A DNA stretch of 64,000 nt from Actinomycetales bacterium (GCA_016711095.1 JADJTP010000003.1:558001-622000); one strand, 5' to 3'; counted from the stretch's first letter, positions 1 to 9,581 are shown. Translations and numbers: made by a program. Notes: generated by a model not told the origin, from the sequence alone.

Positions 1-2
1 GG

Positions 3-473
3 ATCGCACGGCTCGGATCGGGTGACTCTTTGGCGCTGCCTGCCGAGGTCACCGACTACCTCGACCGCCTGCGTGCCATCGGCGCTTCAGAGACCATCGT
101 CATCGCCCCGGAGCGTGATGCCTGGATCCTCATGTCGGCACGCTGGCCCGAAGCGATCCCGGAGATGATGGCCCTCAAGGTTGCCCAGTTGGCAGATCCC
201 AGGATCGCGCAGCTCTACGAGTTCAGCGGTCGGCTGGAGCACCATTGGCAGGACGAGAATCTCCTGAACGACATCGCGGATCTGATCAACGACCTTCTGG
301 AGCAGGCGGAGGCCGACGGGACGCTGGACCGGCAAGACCCCCCCGACCCGGCTTTCGTCCAGCTCATGGACTCGTTCGCCGACGCGGCGCATCCCGCCGT
401 CGGACGGTTGAGGGCACTGGTCGCCGCGCGTGGCTGGAGCGGATGGACCCAGGTCGAGGTCCGTCGGGTCTGA
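3..473 (+). CDS. MerR-family regulator, C-terminal part (truncated by window edge)
   Basis: The reading frame is open from the first bases of the window, so the 5' end, including the expected DNA-binding domain, is missing; the in-frame TTG at 30 is not a convincing start. The visible ~156 residues read as an all-helical effector region: an 'IARLGSGDSLALP' stretch, a 'RDAWILMSARWPEAIPEMM' helix and 'LADPRIAQLYEF'. This arrangement is familiar from actinobacterial MerR-type regulators whose C-terminus resembles a TetR ligand domain. The family is recalled from motif style, not from a search, and the DNA-binding half cannot be seen. The gene ends at a TGA just before a short tandem repeat. Ligand and targets are unknown. 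Confidence 0.5.
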   Translation: MARLGSGDSLALPAEVTDYLDRLRAIGASETIVIAPERDAWILMSARWPEAIPEMMALKVAQLADPRIAQLYEFSGRLEHHWQDENLLNDIADLINDLLEQAEADGTLDRQDPPDPAFVQLMDSFADAAHPAVGRLRALVAARGWSGWTQVEVRRV

Positions 474-490
474 CCACCGAGCCGCCGGCC

Positions 491-525
491 GGTGGCCGGT
501 GGCCGGTGGCCGGTGGCCGGTGGCC
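491..525. repeat. 7-bp tandem repeat, five GGTGGCC units
   Basis: Five perfect head-to-tail copies of GGTGGCC lie in the gap between the MerR remnant and the HtrA gene. The tract is intergenic and slippage-prone; it may vary in copy number between strains. No regulatory role is evident. Confidence 0.9.
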
Positions 526-626
526 GGCAGCATCCATAGCGGACTCACAGGTGCCGCCTAGCGCGCGCCCATCCCGGCGATGTGTTCTGACAGCAGCCAC
601 CCAGCCGCTCTCCGACAGGACACCCC

Positions 627-1931
627 ATGAGCCAGCTCGACACTCGCGGCCAATCCAGTGCCCCCTGGCCTCGGGAACCCGACCCCACCCAGACGCTGCC
701 GCCCGCGGCATACCCGCCTGCGGCAAACCCTCCCGGGGCGAACCCGCCCGCGGCATACCCGCCCGTCGCGCCACCGGTGCGCACGACCCCAGGCAAGGGG
801 GGCGCCCGCCGGATCGGCGAGCTCGCCGTCGTCGCGCTGCTGTCCGCAGGGCTGGCCTCCGGCGGAACGTATGCCGTGGTGCGCACCATCGCGACCGCAC
901 CGGGCTCGGCGACGACCACCACCGCGCCGGCCGCCGCGGTGGCCGCTCCGGTCGTTCAGGCCGACGCCGACACTCCCGATTGGACCGCCACCGCCGCCGC
1001 GGTGGCGCCGAGTGTCGTGGCCATCAAGGTGGTCAGCGGCCAGGGCGAGGGCGAGGGTTCCGGCGTCATCATCGACAGCGCCGGTCGCATCATCACGAAC
1101 AATCACGTGGTCACCGGAGCGGGAACCGGCGCGCAGATCTCGGTCACCCTCGATGACGGCCGCACGTATGCCGCGACGATCGCCGGCACCGACCCGTCGA
1201 CCGACCTCGCCGTGCTCACCCTCACGAACCCGCCGAGCGACCTGCGGCCAATCTCGTTCGGTGACAGCGACGCTCTGGCGGTCGGACAGCCGGTCATGGC
1301 CGTCGGTAACCCCCTGGGGCTGGCCGGCACCGTGACGACCGGCATCGTGTCGGCGCTCAACCGGCCCGTGTCAACCGGCTCGTCCGACACCGGAGTCCGA
1401 GGCCAGGCAGCCAGTGACCCCGTCGTCACCAACGCCATCCAGACCTCGGCGGCCATCAACCCGGGCAACTCCGGAGGCGCCCTCGTCACGGCCGACGGGC
1501 GTCTCGTCGGGATCAACTCAGCGATCGCCTCGCTCGGCACGAGCGCCGGCGGTCAGAGCGGCAACATCGGCATCGGTTTCGCCATCCCGTCCAGTGAGGC
1601 CAAGGCGATCGCCGCCCAGCTCATCGCGACCGGCAGCGCCCAACACGCCTATCTCGGGGTCTCCTCGGCAGACGCGCTCGTCGCCGACGGGGGGGCCCAG
1701 CGGGCTGCCGCGGTGCTGCGTGCCGTGAGCGCGGGAACGCCTGCAGCACAAGCGGGTCTGCGCGTCGGCGATGCCGTCGTCGCGATCGGCGGTGAGCGCG
1801 TCGATTCCTCGCTCGCGCTCGTTGCCGCGATCCGCGAGCAGTCGGTCGGCTCACACGTGACCCTGACGATCGTCCGCGACGGCTCACGTCAGGACATCGC
1901 GGTGACGCTCGTGGCCAGGCCCGCAAACTAA
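627..1931 (+). CDS. Membrane-anchored HtrA/DegP-like S1C serine protease with PDZ domain
   Basis: This 434-residue protein should be an extracytoplasmic quality-control protease anchored by one N-terminal helix. In order it has a Pro/Ala-rich cytoplasmic tail with PPAAYPP/PPAANPP-like repeats (about residues 24-50), one membrane segment (about 63-85, 'IGELAVVALLSAGLASGGTY'), a trypsin-like domain and a C-terminal PDZ domain (about 340-430). The catalytic triad is readable: His160 in NNHVV, Asp193 in STDLAV and Ser282 in NPGNSGGAL. Length and order match actinobacterial HtrA/PepD proteins. The ATG at 627 follows a purine-rich GACAGGA. The gene stands alone between the MerR remnant and the helicase, so its regulator and substrates cannot be inferred. 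Confidence 0.92.
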   Translation: MSQLDTRGQSSAPWPREPDPTQTLPPAAYPPAANPPGANPPAAYPPVAPPVRTTPGKGGARRIGELAVVALLSAGLASGGTYAVVRTIATAPGSATTTTAPAAAVAAPVVQADADTPDWTATAAAVAPSVVAIKVVSGQGEGEGSGVIIDSAGRIITNNHVVTGAGTGAQISVTLDDGRTYAATIAGTDPSTDLAVLTLTNPPSDLRPISFGDSDALAVGQPVMAVGNPLGLAGTVTTGIVSALNRPVSTGSSDTGVRGQAASDPVVTNAIQTSAAINPGNSGGALVTADGRLVGINSAIASLGTSAGGQSGNIGIGFAIPSSEAKAIAAQLIATGSAQHAYLGVSSADALVADGGAQRAAAVLRAVSAGTPAAQAGLRVGDAVVAIGGERVDSSLALVAAIREQSVGSHVTLTIVRDGSRQDIAVTLVARPAN

Positions 1932-2022
1932 CCCGATCACCGGGCTTGGTCGCCGCCTCGCTTGACCCGGCGGGAGAGCAGGAGTAGGAAGAACACTCCC
2001 TTTGCTCGGAGGTGAGCCAACC

Positions 2023-4059
2023 ATGCCCGCCGACCATCCACCCGACCCGGAGTTGCGCCGCGAGCAGAGCTATCTGGACCGAGCCCGAGCCGAGTTGGCT
2101 CGGATGCGCGCAAAGACAGAATCGTTGCGAGATAACGCAACCGGAGGCGACCGGGTCTCCAGCGAATTCCTGGCGTTGTCCCTGCACCGCCGCGTGTCGG
2201 CCCTTGCCGATGATCCAACCTCGACGCTCTTCTTCGGTCGACTCGACCTGGACCACCCCATCGAGGGTGCCGAACGCTGGTATGTCGGGCGACGACACAT
2301 CAACGACGAGTTGGGCGACCCGCTCGTCATCGACTGGCGGGCCGAGCTCTCCACGGCCTTCTACCGGGCCTCGCGGACTGCGCCGATGGACGTCCGGCGC
2401 CGGCGCCGATTCGGAGTGGATCGGGGTCGGCTCACGGCATACGAGGACGAGCATCTCGACGACGCCCGGGAGATCGACGCGCGCAGCCGGATCCTGCAGG
2501 ACGAGATCGAGCGGCCCCGGGTCGGCCCGATGCGCGACATCGTCGCCACCATCCAGCCTGAGCAGGACGTCATCGTCCGCTCCGATCTCGCCACGACGGT
2601 GTGCGTGCAGGGTGCTCCTGGCACGGGCAAGACCGCCGTCGGACTGCACCGCGCGGCGTGGCTGCTCTATGCCCACCGTGACAGGCTCTCCCGGGCGGGC
2701 GTGCTCGTTGTCGGCCCCAATGCCGCGTTCCTGGACCACATCGGCGCCGTGCTGCCCGCCCTCGGGGAGGTCGAGGTGCGGCATACGACCGCTGCGGCTC
2801 TCGTCGGCTCGGTGCCGGTCCGGGGCACCGACTCGGCGGCGACGGCAGTGCTCAAGGGCGACCCGCGGATGGCCGAGATGCTGCGCCGCGCCGTCTGGTC
2901 ACACGTCGGCGTCCCGACCGAATCACTCGTGGTGCCCCGCGGCGCGCGCACCTGGCGGGTCGCGGCAACCGTCGTCGAGGACATCCTTGGCTCCCTGCGA
3001 GCGCGCGGAGTGCGCTACGGCGCGGCCCGGGCCATGCTTCCCCAGCGCCTGGCCCACGAGGTATTGCTGGCCATGGAGCGAGCCGGCGACTCCCCGGACG
3101 ACCGGGTCCAGGAAGCCGTCGCGCGCAGCACCCCGGTGCGCACGTATGCCGCCGGGCTATGGCCCGCGCTCGACCCGAAGCGCATCCTTCATGACGTATT
3201 GGCCGACCCGACAACGTTGGCCACACACTGCGAGGGGCTCTTCGACCCAGCCGAACAGGCGATCCTGCTGTGGCGCAACCCTCCTGGCAGTCGGGGGGCA
3301 GCCCGCTGGTCAGCCGCCGACGCCGTCCTGCTCGACGAACTCGCCGACCTGATCGACCGCACGCCGAGCCTCGGGCACGTCATTCTCGATGAGGCGCAGG
3401 ATCTCTCGCCGATGCACCTGCGGGCCGTGGGCCGGCGATGTTCGACCGGCTCGGCAACCGTGCTCGGGGACATCGCCCAGGGCACGACACCGTGGGCGAC
3501 CGCCTCGTGGGACGAGAGCCTCACGCATCTGGGCAAGCCCGGGGCGCACGTCGAGGTGCTCGACCGGGGTTTCCGCGTCCCCGCAGCGGTCATCGAGTAC
3601 GCCTCCCGTCTGCTGCCGCACATCGCCCCGGGCCTGGGGCTACCCCGGTCGGTGCGAGACAACCCCGGCCGGCTCGTCGTCCAGCAGGTCGCGGCCACCG
3701 CGCTGTCCGAAGCCGTCGTCGCCGCCGCGCGTGCCGCCCTGGCCGAGCCAGGGTCAGTCGGGATCATCGCCCCCGACGCCCAGATCCGGGCGCTCTCGAC
3801 GGCGTTGTCGCGCAACCGGATCGAGCATGGAGTGCTTGGCGCGGACCACGGTGACATCGAACACCAGGTCGATCTCGTCCCGGCGACCGTCGCCAAGGGC
3901 CTGGAGTTCGACCGAGTGGTCGTCGTGGAGCCGACGGCGATCGCTGCCGCCGAGCCCGACGAACGGACCGGACTGCGCCGGGTCTACGTCGTGCTCACCC
4001 GCGCCGTCTCCGAGCTGCACGTCGTGCACTGCGCGCCGTTGCCTGCCGCCTTGAGCTGA
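2023..4059 (+). CDS. HelD/HelR-like superfamily 1 ATPase (RNA polymerase recycling)
   Basis: The 678-residue protein is a UvrD/Rep-like ATPase of the HelD type. Its N-terminus carries the coiled-coil pattern seen in HelD proteins ('LRREQSYLDRARAELARMRAK'), followed by 'WYVGRRHI' and 'VIDWRAELSTAFYRA'. Walker A is GAPGTGKT (197-204), a DEAQD Walker B-type motif lies at 456-460, and late helicase motifs read 'VATVAKGLEFDRVVVVEP' and 'YVVLTRA'. HelD proteins strip stalled RNA polymerase from DNA, and the actinobacterial member HelR contributes to rifamycin tolerance; which subtype this is remains inference. I place the start at the ATG at 2023 because GGAGGTGA (2009-2016) precedes it, rather than an upstream TTG. 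Confidence 0.85.
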   Translation: MPADHPPDPELRREQSYLDRARAELARMRAKTESLRDNATGGDRVSSEFLALSLHRRVSALADDPTSTLFFGRLDLDHPIEGAERWYVGRRHINDELGDPLVIDWRAELSTAFYRASRTAPMDVRRRRRFGVDRGRLTAYEDEHLDDAREIDARSRILQDEIERPRVGPMRDIVATIQPEQDVIVRSDLATTVCVQGAPGTGKTAVGLHRAAWLLYAHRDRLSRAGVLVVGPNAAFLDHIGAVLPALGEVEVRHTTAAALVGSVPVRGTDSAATAVLKGDPRMAEMLRRAVWSHVGVPTESLVVPRGARTWRVAATVVEDILGSLRARGVRYGAARAMLPQRLAHEVLLAMERAGDSPDDRVQEAVARSTPVRTYAAGLWPALDPKRILHDVLADPTTLATHCEGLFDPAEQAILLWRNPPGSRGAARWSAADAVLLDELADLIDRTPSLGHVILDEAQDLSPMHLRAVGRRCSTGSATVLGDIAQGTTPWATASWDESLTHLGKPGAHVEVLDRGFRVPAAVIEYASRLLPHIAPGLGLPRSVRDNPGRLVVQQVAATALSEAVVAAARAALAEPGSVGIIAPDAQIRALSTALSRNRIEHGVLGADHGDIEHQVDLVPATVAKGLEFDRVVVVEPTAIAAAEPDERTGLRRVYVVLTRAVSELHVVHCAPLPAALS

Positions 4060-4100
4060 CGCACGCTGATCGGCCGGGCGGGTCTGGGAGACTGACTCGC

Positions 4101-4778
4101 ATGCCTGCGCTCATCACCTGGTGGACCCAGGACGTCGTCCACCTCGCACCCCATTCGTTCGAGGATGCCGTCGTGGCCGCCGGCAGTGACCTGCTCGCCC
4201 GGTGGAACGAACCCCAGCGCCGCTATCACCGCACGACGCACCTCGTCGAGATGTTCTGGGCGTTGGAGGAGTTGGAGGACGCCGGCGAGATCGACGTCGA
4301 CTCGGCAGCGCTGGCGCGGGTTGCCGCCTGGTTCCACGACGCCGTGTATGACCCGGGCGCCGGGGCGGGAGCCAACGAGGCCGACAGCGCCCTTCTCGCC
4401 GGCACCGTGCTGCGCGAACTCGAGCTCGATGACGACCAGATCGCTACGGTGGTCCGGCTCGTGCTCATGACGGTCGACCACGCGGACGGCGAGTGCGACG
4501 ACGGCCCCATCGATCGGGCCTTCCACGACGCCGACCTGTGGATCCTGTCGGCCGACGACGAGCGATTCGACGACTACTGCTCCGACGTGCGAGCCGAGTA
4601 CGCCGCCGTTCCCGGCGCGGCATACCGCGCTGCCCGGGCGCAGATCCTGCGCGGCTTCGCCGCCCGGGAGCAGCTCTACCGCACCGACTACGCCCGGTCG
4701 CAGTGGGAACCGCGCGCCCGCGCCAACCTCGACCGTGAGCTCGATCGCCTCGCGGCGCCCGACATCGACGGAGCCTGA
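4101..4778 (+). CDS. HD-domain metal-dependent phosphohydrolase-like protein
   Basis: A 225-residue protein with an HD-fold signature: 'RYHRTTHL' near residue 41, 'WFHDAVYDP' with the His79-Asp80 dyad, and 'MTVDHADGECDD' further on, then a helical C-terminus ('YRTDYARSQWEPRARANLDREL'). These match the conserved family of predicted metal-dependent HD hydrolases found in many bacteria. The substrate is not known for this group. The gene follows the helicase by 41 bases on the same strand, so co-transcription is possible. Length is typical of the family. I see no membrane segment or signal peptide. Confidence 0.75.
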   Translation: MPALITWWTQDVVHLAPHSFEDAVVAAGSDLLARWNEPQRRYHRTTHLVEMFWALEELEDAGEIDVDSAALARVAAWFHDAVYDPGAGAGANEADSALLAGTVLRELELDDDQIATVVRLVLMTVDHADGECDDGPIDRAFHDADLWILSADDERFDDYCSDVRAEYAAVPGAAYRAARAQILRGFAAREQLYRTDYARSQWEPRARANLDRELDRLAAPDIDGA

Positions 4779-4823
4779 GGGCGGCGCCGGTCCTTGCCGC
4801 GCCAGGGCTTACCGGGCCAGGCC

Positions 4824-5588
4824 TTACCGCGCCAGGTCGAACACATAGGCCGCCAGTGGCCACCAGAACATGCCCCGGCACAGGGTGCGGAACTCGTCGT
4901 GGGAAACCCACCGGGCCTCGTCCACGTCGTCCCCCGGTAACACCGGCGGGCGGGCGAGGGCGACGTCTGCGCGGAAGACCTGGACGAGCGGCCGAGTGCT
5001 CGCCCAATGCGCCGGGTCTGCGACGGTGAGCCGTTCGTAGCCGCACGGCTGGAACGCCGCGTCGGCCAGCGCGAGCCCGGTTTCCTCGGCGAGTTCACGC
5101 CGGGCACAGTCCAGGACACTCTCACCGGGCTCGCGCCGACCGCCGGGGCAGTCCCACGACCCGCGGCGAATCGAGCGGACGACGAGGAACGACTGGTTGC
5201 GGTCTCGCACGATCGTCGCCGCCGCCCCCGTCCCGGCGTCCTGGGTCGGGCGATCCGAAGCCACCAGGTCGATGTGGGCCGAAAGACCGCCGCCCACGGA
5301 GGCATCGATCCATCGGATAATGCCCTTCTCCCCCTTGCGTTTTCGCAGACGCAAGCCGCTCGCGTTCATCCGCCTGACCAGCTCGACGCCCGTCACCACG
5401 CTGGCCCCGGCGGCGACGCACACGGCATACCGCTGCTGTGGCACGTCGTAGTGATCGCCGTCGAACGCACCGGGCGGCACGCCCGCCCGGACCGCGAAGT
5501 CGTGCAACTCGTCGAACGATGTGTCGCTCACGAGATGGGCGAAGACCGTCCCGTGCGCGGCCCAGATCGGGATGTCGATGAGGATCAT
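4824..5588 (-). CDS. DUF4031 domain fused to a NUDIX hydrolase
   Basis: The first ~85 residues ('MILIDIPIWAAHGTVFAHLVSD') are a DUF4031 domain, and the C-terminal half is a NUDIX hydrolase. The Nudix box is complete: G-RREPG-E, then seven residues, then REL-A-EE-T-GL. Such enzymes hydrolyse nucleoside diphosphates linked to another group; the substrate cannot be read from sequence. The two domains occur together in actinobacterial proteins, so this is an ordinary fusion. The open frame extends upstream to 5729, but the ATG at 5588 is where conserved sequence begins and gives 254 residues. The gene is convergent with the HD-hydrolase gene and divergent from the WXG100 gene. Confidence 0.82.
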   Translation of the reverse strand: MILIDIPIWAAHGTVFAHLVSDTSFDELHDFAVRAGVPPGAFDGDHYDVPQQRYAVCVAAGASVVTGVELVRRMNASGLRLRKRKGEKGIIRWIDASVGGGLSAHIDLVASDRPTQDAGTGAAATIVRDRNQSFLVVRSIRRGSWDCPGGRREPGESVLDCARRELAEETGLALADAAFQPCGYERLTVADPAHWASTRPLVQVFRADVALARPPVLPGDDVDEARWVSHDEFRTLCRGMFWWPLAAYVFDLAR

Positions 5589-5731
5589 CCTGGCCCACGC
5601 TAGCGCACCTGTGGATAACTTCTGCGGGCCGAGAGGACCGGCATTTAGCGTCGGGGCGAAGCCGGACCAGCTGTCCGGTCGACCACGGCGTCGCATCGAC
5701 AGGAGCGGCGCGAGCCAACCAAGGAGCACCC

Positions 5732-6019
5732 ATGGCCTTCACCGTCGACACCGAACGCATCCACGCCGCGTCCGGCGACATCACCCGCATCGCCGGCGAC
5801 ATCGAGCAGTCGGTCGCCGCGATGTCCGCCCGTCTGCAGGCGATGTCGGGCAGTTGGACCGGCACGGCCGCCAATGAGTTTCAGGCCGTCATGACCGAGT
5901 GGCGTGCCATCCAAGCCCGGGTCCGCGAAGACCTTGTCACGATCGGTCAGCTCACCGCCCGGGCGGGCACGAGTTATCAGCAGACGGAGGACGCCGTCCG
6001 CGGGCTGTTCGCGCACTGA
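5732..6019 (+). CDS. WXG100-family (ESAT-6-like) protein
   Basis: A 95-residue helical-hairpin protein with the defining turn 'SGSWTGTA' near the middle and amphipathic helices on both sides. It ends 'YQQTEDAVRGLFAH', close to the YxxxD/E export signal of type VII substrates. WXG100 proteins are secreted by ESX/type VII systems, usually as dimers. No EccC ATPase or partner gene lies nearby, so this is an orphan locus. AAGGAG stands seven bases before the ATG. A hairpin of two opposed GTATGCC motifs lies 15 bases after the stop. Confidence 0.9.
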   Translation: MAFTVDTERIHAASGDITRIAGDIEQSVAAMSARLQAMSGSWTGTAANEFQAVMTEWRAIQARVREDLVTIGQLTARAGTSYQQTEDAVRGLFAH

Positions 6020-6034
6020 CCCTCCGCAGGCGTA

Positions 6035-6062
6035 GGTATGCCGCGCCAGGGGGCGGCATACC
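6035..6062 (+). terminator. Hairpin of inverted GGTATGCCGC / GCGGCATACC
   Basis: A perfect 10-bp stem (6035-6044 with 6053-6062) around an 8-base loop lies just downstream of the WXG100 gene. Both arms are copies of the octamer that is enriched across the whole window. There is no U-tract, so termination activity is inferred from position. Confidence 0.6.
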
Positions 6063-6114
6063 GACTGGCTCTGGACCGCCACGGGGCCCCTCGCATGTGG
6101 AAACCTAACGCGCT

Positions 6115-6149
6115 ACGGGACGGTCCCGGCCGAGCCGGAACCGCCCCGT
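6115..6149 (-). terminator. Probable groEL terminator hairpin
   Basis: An imperfect GC-rich stem (6115-6130 with 6134-6149) and a 3-base loop lies 55 bases beyond the groEL stop codon. Two or three positions in the stem are mismatched. No clear U-tract follows on the minus strand. Confidence 0.5.
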
Positions 6150-6203
6150 GGGGTGTCGTGCAGGCGGGTTCAGCGTGAGGTCACCCACGCCGATTCGCGT
6201 GGG

Positions 6204-7835
<1,632 letters not shown>

Positions 7836-7954
7836 TCGGGTGGTTCCTCCCACGCTCGAAGGGGGTGGCGGCCAGCGGTGCCCGCGACGGACGGAGCGGC
7901 ATACGGGCGCTCCTTGTCGCGCCTGCGTGCCGCACCTCACCGGGTGGCCGTGAG

Positions 7955-7981
7955 TTATCACTCTCAGAGGGAGAGTGCTAA
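7955..7981 (-). promoter_or_regulatory. CIRCE element, proximal copy (HrcA operator)
   Basis: TTATCACTC, nine bases, then GAGTGCTAA matches the CIRCE consensus TTAGCACTC-N9-GAGTGCTAA with one mismatch. It lies about 120 bases upstream of the groEL start, as expected for HrcA heat-shock control. Confidence 0.93.
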
Positions 7982-7989
7982 CGCCATTA

Positions 7990-8016
7990 TTGGCACTCTC
8001 ACCCGGAGAGTGCAAA
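7990..8016 (-). promoter_or_regulatory. CIRCE element, distal copy (HrcA operator)
   Basis: TTGGCACTC, nine bases, then GAGTGCAAA is a second CIRCE with one mismatch per arm, eight bases beyond the first. Tandem CIRCE elements imply tight HrcA repression of groEL. Confidence 0.9.
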
Positions 8017-8051
8017 CGCTGCCGGTATGCCGCCCGCTTGCGGGCCCTCCT

Positions 8052-8215
8052 GTTTCCCTCCCTTCCTGGGTCCCTCCCCTTGAGGTTTCCCTCGCTCCTG
8101 GGTCCCTCCCCTCAAGGTTCCCTCCCTCCTCCCGGGGTCCCCTTTGAGGTTCCATCCTCCTGGATCCCCCCCGGGGTCCCCCCTTGAGGTTCCCTCCCTT
8201 CCTGGATCCCCCGCC
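8052..8215. repeat. Degenerate polypyrimidine tandem repeat (about five units of 32-40 bp)
   Basis: Between groEL and the AbiEi-like gene lie about five imperfect units. Most begin TTCCCTCC or similar, contain CCTGG(G/A)TCCC and end in TTGAGG or CAAGG. The plus strand is strongly C/T-rich. The tract opens frames on the minus strand but they look non-coding. The rest of the gap (8366-8533) holds nothing I recognise apart from the 84-bp element. Confidence 0.7.
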
Positions 8216-8281
8216 AGGGCCCCCTCTACTCCTGTCCTCTTGCCGCTGTCCGCGTGTCAGCCGCTCGCGCGTCGCCGAGAT

Positions 8282-8365
8282 CCGGGGCTGGTGACTCCCC
8301 TGATAGCGCGCGAGGTGCTGTTGCAGCAGCAGCCCGCGCGTCATCACGAGCACCATCAGCCCCGG
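8282..8365. repeat. 84-bp palindromic element, copy A
   Basis: Begins CCGGGGCTG and ends CAGCCCCGG, with an inner complementary pair (TGAT-GCGCGC against GCGCG-ATCA). Copies B (9498-9581) and C (52299-52382) have exactly the same length and ends; A is the most diverged. It should fold as two nested stems. It lies upstream of the AbiEi-like gene. Confidence 0.8.
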
Positions 8366-8533
8366 TTCACCGACCACGCCCCGATCGGCGTCCCCTCCGC
8401 GCTCGGTGTCCGTCCAGGTCGCTTCGCCGCAGCCGCCGAGGAGTTCGTCCACAGGCCCTCGGATACCGTCCCACTGTCCACAGGCTCGCGACAACGGCAC
8501 CCATCCGCTCGATCGTTCGGCGAGCGTGGATCC

Positions 8534-9478
8534 GTGGACTTCGACGATGCGACCTCATGGCTTGTCCGAGAACAGCTCGGAGTCGTCGCGCGGTCTCAAC
8601 TGGTCGAGGCCGGGCTCAGTGACGCCGCGCTGCGGTGGCAGCTCGAGCACCGCTGGCGGATCCTGCTGCCCGGCGTGTATGCGCTGGATCGCCGAAGACC
8701 CACGCGCGCTCAGCGAGAGGTTGCCGGGCTACTCGCCGCAGGTCCCCAGGCAGCGCTGCGCGGGCTGACCGCCGCGCGATGGTGGGGCCTGACGTGTGCC
8801 GATCCCGGCGATCGAGTGCATGTCATGGTGCCCTCTCCGCGGCGGACGCGGCAGGTGGCCTGGCTCGATGTCGCTCGCTCGGCAATCCCCGACTCCGGGA
8901 CAGTGAACCGAGGACCCTTTCAGGTCTGCAGTCCCGCCCGAGCAGTCCTCGACGCGGCGCAGCAGAGCGGGTCCACCGAGGTCGCGGCGGCTCTGGGCAT
9001 CGAAGCGTTGCAACGAAACCTGGTCACGCTCGACAGGCTCGAGGACGAGCTTTGTCGACGCAACCAGCGTGGCTCGGCCCTGGCGCGGCACGCCGTCAAT
9101 GCGGCTGGCACTGGTGCGTGGTCACGACCTGAGGCTGTGCTTCTCGCCGCGATTGCCCGCTCCAGCGTCCTGCCAGTGGCGTGGCCGAACCCAGAACTCT
9201 CCTGCGGCGGTCGGCCACTGATCACTCCAGATGTGTGGTTCGACGACGTGGGCCTGGCCGTCATGGTCCACTCGCGCCGCCACCATGCCGCAGGTCCCGA
9301 CTGGGATCAGACCGTGGAGCGCGACGGCGAACTCACCGAACTCGGGGTCATCGTCGTGGGCGTCACCCCCAACCGGATCTTCCGCGACCTGCCTTCGTCG
9401 TGGCCCGCGTCGAACGAACCCATCTGGCGGCACGCCTTCGGCCACGGCCCCCCGTCAACGCGCGACGCCGATCGCTGA
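8534..9478 (+). CDS. AbiEi-antitoxin-domain protein with DUF559/Vsr-like C-terminus
   Basis: A 314-residue protein. The N-terminal ~100 residues ('WLVREQLGVVARSQLVEAGLSDAAL...LLPGVYAL') are the winged-helix segment annotated as AbiEi-type IV antitoxin domain in many actinobacterial proteins. The C-terminus ('PDVWFDDVGLAVMVHSRRHH...LGVIVVGVTPNRI') resembles the Vsr/DUF559 endonuclease-like fold. Where relatives usually read EVDS in the central strand, this protein reads MVHS, so the nuclease centre may be degraded. I chose the GTG at 8534 because similarity begins there; upstream frame is repeat-derived. No AbiEii toxin partner is nearby. The gene sits between two copies of the 84-bp element. 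Confidence 0.62.
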   Translation: MDFDDATSWLVREQLGVVARSQLVEAGLSDAALRWQLEHRWRILLPGVYALDRRRPTRAQREVAGLLAAGPQAALRGLTAARWWGLTCADPGDRVHVMVPSPRRTRQVAWLDVARSAIPDSGTVNRGPFQVCSPARAVLDAAQQSGSTEVAAALGIEALQRNLVTLDRLEDELCRRNQRGSALARHAVNAAGTGAWSRPEAVLLAAIARSSVLPVAWPNPELSCGGRPLITPDVWFDDVGLAVMVHSRRHHAAGPDWDQTVERDGELTELGVIVVGVTPNRIFRDLPSSWPASNEPIWRHAFGHGPPSTRDADR

Positions 9479-9497
9479 CTGAGAGTGCCTCAACGAG

Positions 9498-9581
9498 CCG
9501 GGGCTGATGACGCCGCTGATGACGCACCCGGTGTCGCTGGGGCAGCACCCACCGCGTCATCTGGTGCGCTTTCAGCCCCGG
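9498..9581. repeat. 84-bp palindromic element, copy B
   Basis: Same length and ends as copies A and C. By hand alignment it differs from C at about 11 of 84 positions. The outer CCGGGGCTGA pairs with TCAGCCCCGG, and the inner GATGACGC pairs with GCGTCATC. It starts 20 bases after the AbiEi-like gene. The remaining gap to 9712 shows no gene. Confidence 0.85.

Noticed and set aside
8017..8533. CRISPR-like repeat array upstream of the AbiEi-like gene
   Set aside because: Units are degenerate, of unequal length and without spacers; no cas gene is nearby.
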